Source: Streptomyces niveiscabiei
GTDB lineage: Bacteria > Actinomycetota > Actinomycetes > Streptomycetales > Streptomycetaceae
Assembly: GCF_001419795.1 (NCBI RefSeq)
Contig: NZ_LIRL01000378.1
Coordinates: 409-39,053, forward strand
Direction: 5' to 3'
Length of the DNA stretch: 38,645 nucleotides
In this document: positions 15,956 through 24,281 of the stretch, in pieces
How positions within the stretch are numbered: position 1 is the stretch's first letter
How the letters are laid out: every line of letters starts with the position of its first letter
The notes under the pieces: model-generated
The model's input: the letters and a program-made list of their open reading frames with translations, nothing else
Database searches by the model: none
What the model was told of the DNA's origin: nothing
Program-made: the position numbers and the translations under genes

Positions 15956-16618
15956 ATGGCCGGGCGGAGCGGGCGTCGGCAGAAGGTACGGCAGCGGCGG
16001 CGGGCGGGGCTCTGGGCAGCCGCCGTCGTCGGGTTCCTGGCGTGGCGGTGGCCCTGGCTGCTGGCGGCGCTCGGGGGGCTCGCGGCGGCCGGCGGCGCCG
16101 GATGGTTCCTGTGGGCCGCGCACCGGCGCGCCCGCCTCGGCGACCTCGCCTGGCGGCGCCACGAACACCGGATCGCCCTGGAGCGGTCCATGGCCGCCGT
16201 CGACGCCCTGACCTGGCAGGACTTCGAGCGGTACGTCGCCGAGCTGTGCCGGCGCGACGGCTGTACCGGCGTGCGCGTGGTCGGCGGCGCGGGCGACCTC
16301 GCGGCGGACGTCGTCGGGGTGCTGCCCGACGGGCGGCGACTCGTCGTCCAGGTCAAGCACTACGCGCCGCACCGCAAGGTGCCCAGCGGGGATGTGCAGA
16401 AGTTCGTCGGGATGGCGTTCGCCGAACACCGCGCGGACGTCGCCCTGTTCGTGGCGACCTGCGAATTCAGCGAGCCGGCGCGGGACTTGGCGGTGCGGCA
16501 CGGCATCGTCGCCCTCAACCGGGAGCTGTTCGGGGCGTGGAACAGCGGGGCCACGCTCGGCTCGCTGCTGCCGCTCGGCGGGAGGGGCGGAGGACCTCGG
16601 CGCCGGCGCGCGGGGTGA
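15956..16618 (+). CDS. Membrane-anchored Mrr-type restriction endonuclease
   Basis: A 220-residue protein. A basic N-terminus is followed by two close membrane helices (about residues 18-36 and 37-56) and a cytoplasmic Mrr_cat nuclease domain (about 85-200). The PD-(D/E)xK core shows as GGAGDLAADVVGV (D118) and VVQVKHY (Q132-x-K134), with DFERYVAEL before it. Mrr-type enzymes cut methylated or otherwise foreign DNA. A membrane anchor could place the enzyme where DNA enters the cell. The ATG at 15956 is chosen; a GTG seven codons earlier is also open. It is a solitary gene with no methylase nearby. The family is secure, its target unknown. Confidence 0.82.
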   Translation: MAGRSGRRQKVRQRRRAGLWAAAVVGFLAWRWPWLLAALGGLAAAGGAGWFLWAAHRRARLGDLAWRRHEHRIALERSMAAVDALTWQDFERYVAELCRRDGCTGVRVVGGAGDLAADVVGVLPDGRRLVVQVKHYAPHRKVPSGDVQKFVGMAFAEHRADVALFVATCEFSEPARDLAVRHGIVALNRELFGAWNSGATLGSLLPLGGRGGGPRRRRAG

Positions 16619-16780
16619 GGAGGGGGCGCGTGGCGCCGGGAGTGTCCCAGGGGTGGCTTTCCGGCCATACGGCGCACGCGTGGGTGCGCTTTCCGTCGTC
16701 CGTCTGATCTCATGACTGTCTGCCTAACGCTGACATGCCCATGACTTTTACGCCGGTACGGTCACAAAGGGGACACCCGC

Positions 16781-19700
16781 ATGGACGGACGCGCGTACGA
16801 CATCAGCCGCAGAGGTTTCCTCGGAGCGGGCGCCGGAGCAGGGGCCGCGCTGCTCCTGGCCACTCCCGCCGACGCGGAGGCGAGCGCCCCCGGGAGAACG
16901 CTGTCGTTCACGTCCGGCACCAACGCGGGCGTGACCGCCTCCCCCGACGGAACACGCCTGATCATCGAGGTCCAGGGCGTCCTGTGGTCCCTCCCGGGCA
17001 CCGGCGGCACGGCCACGGCGCTGACCGACGTCACCCTGGAGCCCACCCGCCCGACCTGGTCACCGGACGGCACGACGGTCGCCTTCTGCGCCTACCGGGG
17101 CGGCGGCTTCCACCTGTGGACCATGGCCCCCGACGGCTCCGGGCTCAGACAGCTCACCTCGGGACCCTGGGACGACCGGGGTGTCAGCTGGTCCCCGGAC
17201 GGCCGACACCTCGCCTTCTCCTCCGAGCGCGCGAGCAGCGACGTCACCGGCGGCTCGTACGACATCTGGACGGCCGAGGTCGCCACCGGCCGCCTCACCC
17301 GGCTGACGTCCACACCGGACGCCGAGGACTACGACCCGGTGTGGCACCCCGACGGCGACCGCATCCTGTTCGTCCGCGCCGAGAAGGGCGTCGCCCGCAC
17401 CATCGCCTCGGTCCCGGCCACGGGCGGCGACGCCGCTGTCGTGCGGACCGTCGACAGCGGCAGCCTCCTCGGGCCCGCCGTCGCACGGGACGGACGGCTC
17501 GCGTACGTGTGGCTGAGCGCGCCGACCGTCGCCGCCTACTCGGCGAGCGCCCAGCTCGTCGTGGACGGCACGGTCGTCTCCGGGGACGAGGACGTGTCAC
17601 CGCAGCCGCCGAGCTGGACGGCCGACGGACAGCTCCTCTACTTCGCGGACGGCAAGGTCGTCCGGCGCACGGGCGCCACGAGGACCCTCGTGCCGTTCAC
17701 CGCGCGCACCCGGGTGACCCGCACACCCCGCCCCGGCAAGCCGCGCGACTTCGACTCCACCCGCCGACGCGCCGTACGCGGCGTGCACTTCCCCGTGCTC
17801 GCGCCCGACGGCCGCTCGGTCGCGTTCTGCGCGCTGGGCGCCCTGTGGCACCTGCCGATCGGCGGACAGCCGCGCAGACTCGTCGAATCCGACCCCGCAC
17901 ACTACCTCCAGATGCCGTCCTGGAGCCGCGACGGCCGCAGCCTCGTCTACGTCCACGACCGCGACGGCCTCGCCGCCGTCCACCGCTTCGACCTCGCCGA
18001 CGGCACGGACACGGTCCTCGCCTTGGGCGGCCGGGTCAACCCCGCGCTCGCACCGGACCGTTCACGGCTCGCCTGCCACGACATCACCGGCAACCTGATC
18101 GTCGTGGACCTCGCCGACGGCACCGAGAAGCTGCTCGCCGCGCCGCTGGGCGCGAACGGCCTGCCCGGCAGGCCGAGCTGGTCGCCCGACGGCCGCTATC
18201 TCGCGCTGTGCGACCGCAACCGGCTCAACCAGCGCTTCCGCGAGGGCTACAACGTCATCCGGATCGTCGACACCCGCGACGGCACCTCCCGCACCTACCT
18301 GCCGCGCCCGCACGCCTCCCTCGCCGACCGCTACGACAGCGGCCCCGTCTGGTCACCCGACGGCACGCACCTCGCATACATCGCGGAGTCCGCGCTGTGG
18401 GTGCTGCCGGTACGGCCGGACGGCACACCCGACGGCGAACCGCGCCGCCTCACCGACGACCCGGCCGACCACCCCTCCTGGTCCGGCGACTCCCGACGGC
18501 TGCTCCACCTCTCGGGCGCCGCACTGAAGCTGACCGCCGTGGACGGCACCGGAACCCGGACCGTCCCCGTCCCGCTGCGCACCGCCCGCCGCCTCCCGCC
18601 CCGCACGGACGTCGTCCGCGTCCACGCGGGACGCCTCTGGGACGGCACCGGGGAACGCGTCCGCGAGGACGTCGACATCGTCATCGAAGGCAACCGCATC
18701 ACCTCCGTCGAACCCCACCGCGCGGCCCGCCCCGGGGAACGGCCCGTCGACGCGTCCCGGCAGACGGTCCTGCCGGGCCTGTGGGACGCCCACACGCACA
18801 CCTACCAGAACATCTACGGCGGCCGTCAGACCCGCCTGAACCTCGCCTACGGCATCACCAGCACCGCTTCCCTCGGCGGATTCGCCTACGAACAGGCTCG
18901 GTTGAAGGAGGCGGTCGACGGCGGCGCGCTGGACGGCCCGCGCCTGTTCACGACCGGCGAGCTGATCGACGGCAGCCGCGTCGCGTACAGCATGGGCCGC
19001 GCCCACGGCACGCGGGACGGGGTGCGCCGCAGCCTCGAACGCGCCGGGGCCCTCGACTACGACTTCGTGAAGACGTACGTCCGCGCCCCCGCCGCCACGA
19101 TGGCCGAAGCCGCCCGCACGGCACGGGAGCTGGGCGTCCCGGCGGGCAGCCACCTGCTCACCCCCGGCCGCCAGGCCGGCCAGACCCTCACGACCCACCT
19201 CCTCGCCACCCAGCGCCAGGAGTTCAGCCGGGCGCTGTCCCCGACCGGCCACTCCTACCAGGACGTCCACGAGATCTACCGGAGCGGCGAGTTCGCGCTG
19301 GTCGTCACCCCGTTCGCCGCGCTGTACGTCCTGGGGGTCGATCCCGGACTCGCCCAGGACCCGAGGGTCACGAACCTGATGCCGCCCTGGGACGTCGCCA
19401 CCGTCCGCAACGCGGCCGGCACCGCGCCCACGCCGGACCAACTCCGGGGCCTGGCCATCGAGATGGGGATCTACCGCGAGGTTGTGGAAGAGGGCGGCAC
19501 CCTCGCGCTCGGCACGGACGCCCCGCTCAACCCGGTCGGCCTGCACGTCCACCTGTCGCTGCGCGCCCTGCACCGGTACGGCGGCTTCACGCCGGTCCAG
19601 GCGCTGACCAGCGCGACGTCCGTCCCGGCGCGCGTGTTCGGGGTCGCCGACGACCTCGGGACCGTCGAGCCGGGCAAGCTCGCCGACCTCACCGCCGTCG

Positions 19701-19879
19701 ACGGCGACCCGTTCACCGACTTCGGCGACCTGGTCCGCACGGCGTGGACGATGCGCGACGGCACCGTCCACCGCCCGGCGGACCTGCTCGACGAGACGGA
19801 CCGGACGACCCTGCACGCGGGGACGGACTGGCTCGCCGTGGGGGAGATCCTGCACCGGGACGGGTGCTGCGCCGGCTGA
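16781..19879 (+). CDS. Tat-exported TolB-like propeller / amidohydrolase fusion
   Basis: A 1032-residue protein. It has a Tat signal (ISRRGFLGAGAGAG), then PD40/TolB-type beta-propeller repeats (about residues 45-590, with SPDGT and WSPDGRHLAFSS units), then an amidohydrolase barrel (about 610-1015). Probable metal ligands are H671 and H673 (DAHTHTYQ), the carboxylated K764, H791, H824 and D913 (GTDAPLNP). The family includes imidazolonepropionase-like and prolidase-like enzymes, usually a binuclear metal hydrolase. The propeller may bind or gate a peptide-like substrate. AAAGGGG precedes the ATG. It is transcribed alone and ends in a hairpin with eight T. The true substrate is unknown. Confidence 0.88.
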   Translation: MDGRAYDISRRGFLGAGAGAGAALLLATPADAEASAPGRTLSFTSGTNAGVTASPDGTRLIIEVQGVLWSLPGTGGTATALTDVTLEPTRPTWSPDGTTVAFCAYRGGGFHLWTMAPDGSGLRQLTSGPWDDRGVSWSPDGRHLAFSSERASSDVTGGSYDIWTAEVATGRLTRLTSTPDAEDYDPVWHPDGDRILFVRAEKGVARTIASVPATGGDAAVVRTVDSGSLLGPAVARDGRLAYVWLSAPTVAAYSASAQLVVDGTVVSGDEDVSPQPPSWTADGQLLYFADGKVVRRTGATRTLVPFTARTRVTRTPRPGKPRDFDSTRRRAVRGVHFPVLAPDGRSVAFCALGALWHLPIGGQPRRLVESDPAHYLQMPSWSRDGRSLVYVHDRDGLAAVHRFDLADGTDTVLALGGRVNPALAPDRSRLACHDITGNLIVVDLADGTEKLLAAPLGANGLPGRPSWSPDGRYLALCDRNRLNQRFREGYNVIRIVDTRDGTSRTYLPRPHASLADRYDSGPVWSPDGTHLAYIAESALWVLPVRPDGTPDGEPRRLTDDPADHPSWSGDSRRLLHLSGAALKLTAVDGTGTRTVPVPLRTARRLPPRTDVVRVHAGRLWDGTGERVREDVDIVIEGNRITSVEPHRAARPGERPVDASRQTVLPGLWDAHTHTYQNIYGGRQTRLNLAYGITSTASLGGFAYEQARLKEAVDGGALDGPRLFTTGELIDGSRVAYSMGRAHGTRDGVRRSLERAGALDYDFVKTYVRAPAATMAEAARTARELGVPAGSHLLTPGRQAGQTLTTHLLATQRQEFSRALSPTGHSYQDVHEIYRSGEFALVVTPFAALYVLGVDPGLAQDPRVTNLMPPWDVATVRNAAGTAPTPDQLRGLAIEMGIYREVVEEGGTLALGTDAPLNPVGLHVHLSLRALHRYGGFTPVQALTSATSVPARVFGVADDLGTVEPGKLADLTAVDGDPFTDFGDLVRTAWTMRDGTVHRPADLLDETDRTTLHAGTDWLAVGEILHRDGCCAG

Positions 19880-19893
19880 CTCCCCTTTTTTTT
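19841..19893 (+). terminator. Intrinsic terminator with T8 run after the amidohydrolase gene
   Basis: GGGGAG (19841-19846) pairs with CTCCCC (19880-19885), immediately followed by eight T. The left arm lies inside the coding sequence and the stop codon sits in the stem-loop region. A T8 run is rare in this G+C-rich DNA. Confidence 0.6.
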
Positions 19894-19898
19894 CAGGC

Positions 19899-19927
19899 CC
19901 CCGCCGGTTTCAGCCCCCCCGGCGGGG
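19899..19927 (-). terminator. Stem-loop after the phosphonate operon
   Basis: CCCCGCCGG and CCGGCGGGG form a 9-bp perfect stem just after the stop of the substrate-binding protein gene. No T-run follows on that strand. It probably ends the minus-strand operon. Confidence 0.55.
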
Positions 19928-19931
19928 CTCC

Positions 19932-20972
19932 TCAACTCCCTGTCGCCGACTTCCAGTTCTCCACGTACGCCGACAGGTTCGCGGCGACGTCGTCCCAGTC
20001 CGGGGTGAAGACCTCGACCCCTGCCATCAGCTTCGCCAGCGCCGCGGCGTCGGCGTCCGTGGCCTTCACGTCCTTGCGGGCGCTGAACCCGCCGCCGACC
20101 GAGCTGACTTCCTGCTGGGCCTCGCGGCTCAGCAGGAAGTCGAGGAGCTTCCTGCCGTTGGCGGAGTGCGGGGCCTTGGTGACGAGGCCGGCCGCGTAGG
20201 GGAGGGCGAAGGTGGTCGGCCTCCCGCCCCGCGGCGCCGGGAACCAGATCCCCAGGTTCGGCATCGTCTTCGCCTGCGCGTAGTTCATCTGCACATCCCC
20301 GTTCGCGACGAGGAGTTCACCCTTGTCGACCTTGGGCGCGAGCTTGCCGGTGGAGGCGGAGGGGCCGACGTTGTTGGCCTGGAGCCTGCCGAGGAAGTCC
20401 AGGGCGGGCTTCTCCCCGCCGAAGTCGTGCATCGCCTTGATCAGCACGGCGGTTCCGTCACCGGCGACACCGGGGGTGGAGTACTGGAGCTTGTTCCTGT
20501 ACTTCCCGTCGAGAAGCTCCTGCCACGTCGTGGGCGGCTGCTTCAACTCCTTCTTGTCGTAGACGAACCCGAAGTAGTTGTCGACGACGGACGTCCAGGT
20601 CCCGTCGGCCGCCCTGGTCGCGGTGCCCGAGCCCTGCGGCGCGTACGTCTGCAACAGGCCCTTGCCGTCCGCCTGTTGGATGAACGGCGGCAGCGTGACG
20701 AGGACATCGGCCTGCGGATTGCTCCTCTCGCGGACGACACGCTGCACCATCTCGCCCGAACCCCCCTCCACGTACGCGACCTTGATACCGGTCCGCTTCG
20801 TGAAGTCGGCGAAGACCTTGTCGTACCAGCCGTCCCCGTTCTCGCCCTTGAGGCCGTCGGCGCTGTAGACGGTGACGACCTCGGCGTCGGAGGAGGCGGC
20901 GGAGGTCCCGCACGCGGAGGCGAGGACGAGGAGGGACACGGCGATGCTGAGCTTGACAGGGTGACGGGGCAT
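19932..20972 (-). CDS. Lipoprotein substrate-binding protein, 2-aminoethylphosphonate ABC importer type (PhnS-like)
   Basis: A 346-residue type II periplasmic-binding-fold protein anchored by a lipobox (ASAC, C21). It matches the iron/thiamine/aminoethylphosphonate binding-protein group: VTVYSADGLKGENGDGWYDKVF, DVLVTLPPFIQQAD, DNYFGFVYDKKEL, PTTWQELLDGKYRNKL and NGDVQMNYAQAK. It would capture the phosphonate outside the cell and deliver it to the two permeases encoded upstream. The ATG follows GGAG by about ten bases. It is the last gene of the operon, 20 bases after the second permease. The substrate class is inferred from the family and from the phosphonatase-like gene in the operon. Confidence 0.82.
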   Translation of the reverse strand: MPRHPVKLSIAVSLLVLASACGTSAASSDAEVVTVYSADGLKGENGDGWYDKVFADFTKRTGIKVAYVEGGSGEMVQRVVRERSNPQADVLVTLPPFIQQADGKGLLQTYAPQGSGTATRAADGTWTSVVDNYFGFVYDKKELKQPPTTWQELLDGKYRNKLQYSTPGVAGDGTAVLIKAMHDFGGEKPALDFLGRLQANNVGPSASTGKLAPKVDKGELLVANGDVQMNYAQAKTMPNLGIWFPAPRGGRPTTFALPYAAGLVTKAPHSANGRKLLDFLLSREAQQEVSSVGGGFSARKDVKATDADAAALAKLMAGVEVFTPDWDDVAANLSAYVENWKSATGS

Positions 20973-20992
20973 GGCGGTTGGACTCCAGATGT

Positions 20993-21790
20993 TCAGCGGT
21001 ACGACGCTCTGGTGCGGACCCGGGACACGGCGGACAGGACGAGCAGAGTGGCTGCCATCAGCACCACCGCGAGCGCGGACCCCGCGAACAGGGCACCCCG
21101 GTCGGTGGCGGAGTGGATCAGGACCGGCAGCGGGGTCCAGTCCGGCGGATACAGCATCACCGTGGCGCTCAACTCGCCCATGGACAGGGCGAAACAGAGG
21201 CCGACGGCGGCGGTGAGCGACGGCAGCAGCAACGGCAGCCGCACCCGCCACAGCACGTACGAGGGACGCGCGCCCAGCGAGGCCGCCGCCTGCTCGTACG
21301 CCGGGTCGAGCCGGGCCAGCGCCGCCGACACCGACTGGTACGCGAACGCCGTCACCAGCACGGTGTGCGCGAGGACCACGATCCACCGCGTGCCGTTCAG
21401 CAGCAGCGGCGGCTTCGAGAAGGCGACCAGCACCGACAGCCCCACCACGACCGACGGCACGGCGACGGGGAGCACGAACAGGGCGTCCAGGACCCGCCGT
21501 TCACGCTTCCCGAGCGCGGACCCGGCGAGCGCGGCCCACGTGCCGACGGCCAGCGCCAGCAGGCTCGCGGCGGTCGCCGTGAACAGGCTCGTGGTGAGGG
21601 CCTTGAGGGAGTCGCCGCTCGTCGCGGAACGGTAGTTGGCGCTCGTCGGACCCGAGGGCAGGACGCCGGACCAGTGCGTCGCGAACGACGCGCCGAAGAT
21701 GACGAGCAGAGGCAGCGCGAACAGCGGCAGGAACAGCACGAGGAACACCGCCCACACTGCCCGCTTTGCTCCACGGCTATGCACCAGCAC
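20993..21790 (-). CDS. ABC permease, 2-aminoethylphosphonate importer (PhnV-like)
   Basis: A 265-residue inner-membrane permease with about six helices, the first AVWAVFLVLFLPLFALPLLVIF. The cytoplasmic EAA loop is AYEQAAASLGARPSYVLWRVRLP, which docks on the ATPase. It belongs to the same family as the partner permease encoded immediately upstream, consistent with a heterodimer. The GTG start overlaps the partner stop by 14 bases; a GTG two codons later is possible. It is the fifth gene of the operon, after the oxidoreductase, phosphonatase-like protein, ATPase and first permease. Confidence 0.83.
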   Translation of the reverse strand: MLVHSRGAKRAVWAVFLVLFLPLFALPLLVIFGASFATHWSGVLPSGPTSANYRSATSGDSLKALTTSLFTATAASLLALAVGTWAALAGSALGKRERRVLDALFVLPVAVPSVVVGLSVLVAFSKPPLLLNGTRWIVVLAHTVLVTAFAYQSVSAALARLDPAYEQAAASLGARPSYVLWRVRLPLLLPSLTAAVGLCFALSMGELSATVMLYPPDWTPLPVLIHSATDRGALFAGSALAVVLMAATLLVLSAVSRVRTRASYR

Positions 21791-22559
21791 GACGGCTCAC
21801 CACCCGGTACACCGCGTAAAGACCCACGGACAGCGCGACGTTGACGACCGCCACCACGCAGGCGCCCGCGTAGTCCGACTCCAGGATCGCCTTGCTGTAG
21901 ATCAGCAGCGGCAGCGTCGTCACGCCCTTCGCCCCGGTGAACAGCACGATCCCGAACTCGTTGAGGCACAGCACCAGCACGAGGCTCCCGCCGGCCGCGA
22001 GCGCGGGCAGCGCCTCCGGCAGGATCACCCGCCGCACGATCCTCGGCGCCCGCGCCCCGAGACTCGACGCCGCCTCGATCTGCGCGGTGTCGAGCTGCGA
22101 GAACGCGGCGAGCAGGGGCCGCATCACGAACGGCGTGAAGTACGTGACCTCGGCGAGCAGCACACCCCAGGGCGTCGTCAGGAACGGGAACGAGCCGACG
22201 ACGCCGGTCGTGCCGTAGATGAACAGCAGGGCGAGCGTGATCAGGAACGACGGGAAGGACAGGAACACGTCCACGAACCGCGCGACCGCCCGCGCCCCGG
22301 GGAACGGGACGAACGCGATGACCAGCGCCAGGAAGAACCCCAGCACCAGACACCCGGCGGTCGAGGCGAGCGCCAGCCACACGGTCGTCCACAGCGCCTG
22401 CCGGAACGCCTCGGAGGCGAAGACGTCCGTGTACGGCTGGAGGGACGTGCCGCCGGAGTCGGGCTGGAAGGACTGCTGGACGACCAGGGCCAGCGGGTAG
22501 AGGAAGAAGACCGCGAGCAGGGCGACGGGAGGCAGCGTCCACAACAGGCGTCTAGTCAT
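21777..22559 (-). CDS. ABC permease, 2-aminoethylphosphonate importer (PhnU-like)
   Basis: A 260-residue membrane protein with six predicted helices, the first LLWTLPPVALLAVFFLYPLALVV. Its EAA loop is AQIEAASSLGARAPRIVRRVILP. The ATG overlaps the 3' end of the ATPase gene by 8 bases, and its own end overlaps the next permease, so the proteins are probably made in fixed ratios. With PhnV-like, PhnT-like and PhnS-like neighbours it forms a complete importer. The transported compound is inferred from the operon, not from this protein. Confidence 0.83.
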   Translation of the reverse strand: MTRRLLWTLPPVALLAVFFLYPLALVVQQSFQPDSGGTSLQPYTDVFASEAFRQALWTTVWLALASTAGCLVLGFFLALVIAFVPFPGARAVARFVDVFLSFPSFLITLALLFIYGTTGVVGSFPFLTTPWGVLLAEVTYFTPFVMRPLLAAFSQLDTAQIEAASSLGARAPRIVRRVILPEALPALAAGGSLVLVLCLNEFGIVLFTGAKGVTTLPLLIYSKAILESDYAGACVVAVVNVALSVGLYAVYRVVSRRAGA

Positions 22560-23574
22560 GGAGCAGCACCGCGTCCTCGGGGGAGAAGTGCAGGGTGACG
22601 TGCGCGCCGTGCACCGGAGGGTCCCGCAGCTCGCGCACGTCGGCCATCACGGTGTGTCCGGCGACCTCGACGTACAGCCGGTGCGTGGCGCCGCGCCACT
22701 GGATCTCCCGTACGGGGCCGGTGAGTTGGTTCGGCCCGTTGCCCAGCCCGACCAGATGCGGGCGGACACACAGCGTGGCCGGACCGGTCACGCTCTTCGC
22801 GTCGACCTGCATCCGTGTGCCCGCGAACTCCGCGACTCCGTTGGCCACGTGGACCGGCAGCAGGTTCGCGCCGCCCACGAACGACGCCGTGAACTCGTTC
22901 CCCGGCGCCCGGTACAGCTCCCGGGGCGTCCCGCACGCCTGGAGCCGGGCCCGGTCGAGGACCGCGATCCGGTCGGCCAGCGTCAGCGCCTCGACCTGGT
23001 CGTGCGTGACGTACAGGATCGTCACGTCCGGCAACTCCCGGTGCAGCCGCGCGAGTTCGGCGAGCATCTCGGACCGCAGCCGGGCGTCGAGCGCCGACAG
23101 CGGCTCGTCGAGGAGGAGCACCTCGGGGCGGATCGCCAACGCCCTTGCGATGGCGACGCGTTGCTGCTGGCCGCCGGACAACTCCCGGGGACGGCGCCGC
23201 GCGTACGCCCCCATCCCGGTCAGCTCCAGCGCCTCACCGACCCGTCGCCGGATCTCGCCCCGGTCGACGCGGCGCGCCTTCAGCCCGAACGCCACGTTGT
23301 CCTCGACCCGCAGGTGCGGGAACAGCGCGTACTGCTGGACGACCATCCCGATGCCCCGCCGATAGGGCGGTACGTCGGTCACGTCCCGTTCGCCGAGGAA
23401 CACCCGCCCCGCCGACGGCCGCACGAACCCGGCGACGGCCCGCAGCGCGGTCGTCTTCCCGGACCCGGACGGCCCCAGCAGCGCCATCACCTCACCCGGC
23501 GCGACGGTCAGGTCGAGCGCGTCGAGGACGGTGTGCCCGTCGTAGGCGACGCTCACGGAGTCGAAGCGGATCAC
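22552..23574 (-). CDS. ABC importer ATP-binding protein, phosphonate type (PhnT-like)
   Basis: A 340-residue cytoplasmic ATPase. Walker A is GPSGSGKTT, the Q-loop MVVQQYALFPHL, the signature LSGGQQQRVAIARAL, Walker B VLLLDEPLSALDA and the H-loop YVTHDQVEAL. A C-terminal TOBE-like domain (about residues 260-340) is typical of importers of this class. The GTG start overlaps the stop of the phosphonatase-like gene as GTGA. The frame continues upstream but only inside that gene. It drives the permease pair encoded immediately downstream. Confidence 0.87.
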   Translation of the reverse strand: MIRFDSVSVAYDGHTVLDALDLTVAPGEVMALLGPSGSGKTTALRAVAGFVRPSAGRVFLGERDVTDVPPYRRGIGMVVQQYALFPHLRVEDNVAFGLKARRVDRGEIRRRVGEALELTGMGAYARRRPRELSGGQQQRVAIARALAIRPEVLLLDEPLSALDARLRSEMLAELARLHRELPDVTILYVTHDQVEALTLADRIAVLDRARLQACGTPRELYRAPGNEFTASFVGGANLLPVHVANGVAEFAGTRMQVDAKSVTGPATLCVRPHLVGLGNGPNQLTGPVREIQWRGATHRLYVEVAGHTVMADVRELRDPPVHGAHVTLHFSPEDAVLLHD

Positions 23575-24281
23575 GTCAGGACTCCGGTCAACTCGGCGAC
23601 GGAACCCAGGACTTGATGGGCACCGGCCGCCCGCAGCGCCTGCGCGTCGTGCGCCCCGGTGAGCACCCCCGCGACGAGCCCGGCTCCGGCGCGCACGCCG
23701 CTGAGCACGTCGTACGTCGTGTCCCCGACGACCGCGACCTGCCGGACGTCCTCGGCGGCCTTCGTCCGCACGAACGCCTCCAGCACCAGGTCGGGGTACG
23801 GCCGCCCCCGGCCGCCCGCGTCCGCCGGGCACAGGGTGAGCGCCGCGAGGCCGCGCCAGCCGAGCGCGTCGAGGATCGCGTCCTGAGTGACGCGGGAGAA
23901 GCCGGTGGTCAGGACGACGGTCCGGCCCTCGGCGGTGAGCTGCTCGACCGTCTCGCGGGCGCCGGGGAGCGGGGCGATCAGGCCGTCGGCGACGAGGTCG
24001 CCGTACGCCTGCTCGAAGGCGGCGTTGGCGCGCCGGGCGGTCTCCTCGGTCTGGAGGAGGTGCCGGAAGACGGAGATCTTCGACTCGCCCATCGTGGCGC
24101 GCACGTAGGCGAGTCGGTCGGGGGTGGGGTCGAGGCCCAGTGAGGCCAGGGCCGTCGTGAAGGCGCGTTCGACCAGGCCGCCGTCGGCGACGGTCGTGCC
24201 GGCCATGTCGAGGACGACGAGGCGGATGTCGTGCGGCAGGCCGGTGGTCATGGTGGTCATGTCGGTGGTCATGTGGTTCAC
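23571..24281 (-). CDS. Phosphonatase-like HAD hydrolase (PhnX-like, TIGR03351 type)
   Basis: A 236-residue HAD-superfamily enzyme expected to cleave the C-P bond of phosphonoacetaldehyde or a hydroxy analogue. Motif I is LDMAGTT (nucleophile D25), with the Ala-Gly-Thr of phosphonatases instead of DxD. The cap carries MGESKI with K68 where PhnX has its Schiff-base Lys. RGRPYPD has Arg at the usual Lys site, and GDTTYD is the Mg motif. The group is known to pair with FAD oxidoreductases and not with the PhnW transaminase, as here. The GTG start overlaps the oxidoreductase stop as GTGA. Three in-frame ATGs follow within ten codons in an ATGACCACC repeat, so the exact start is uncertain. Confidence 0.85.
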   Translation of the reverse strand: MNHMTTDMTTMTTGLPHDIRLVVLDMAGTTVADGGLVERAFTTALASLGLDPTPDRLAYVRATMGESKISVFRHLLQTEETARRANAAFEQAYGDLVADGLIAPLPGARETVEQLTAEGRTVVLTTGFSRVTQDAILDALGWRGLAALTLCPADAGGRGRPYPDLVLEAFVRTKAAEDVRQVAVVGDTTYDVLSGVRAGAGLVAGVLTGAHDAQALRAAGAHQVLGSVAELTGVLT

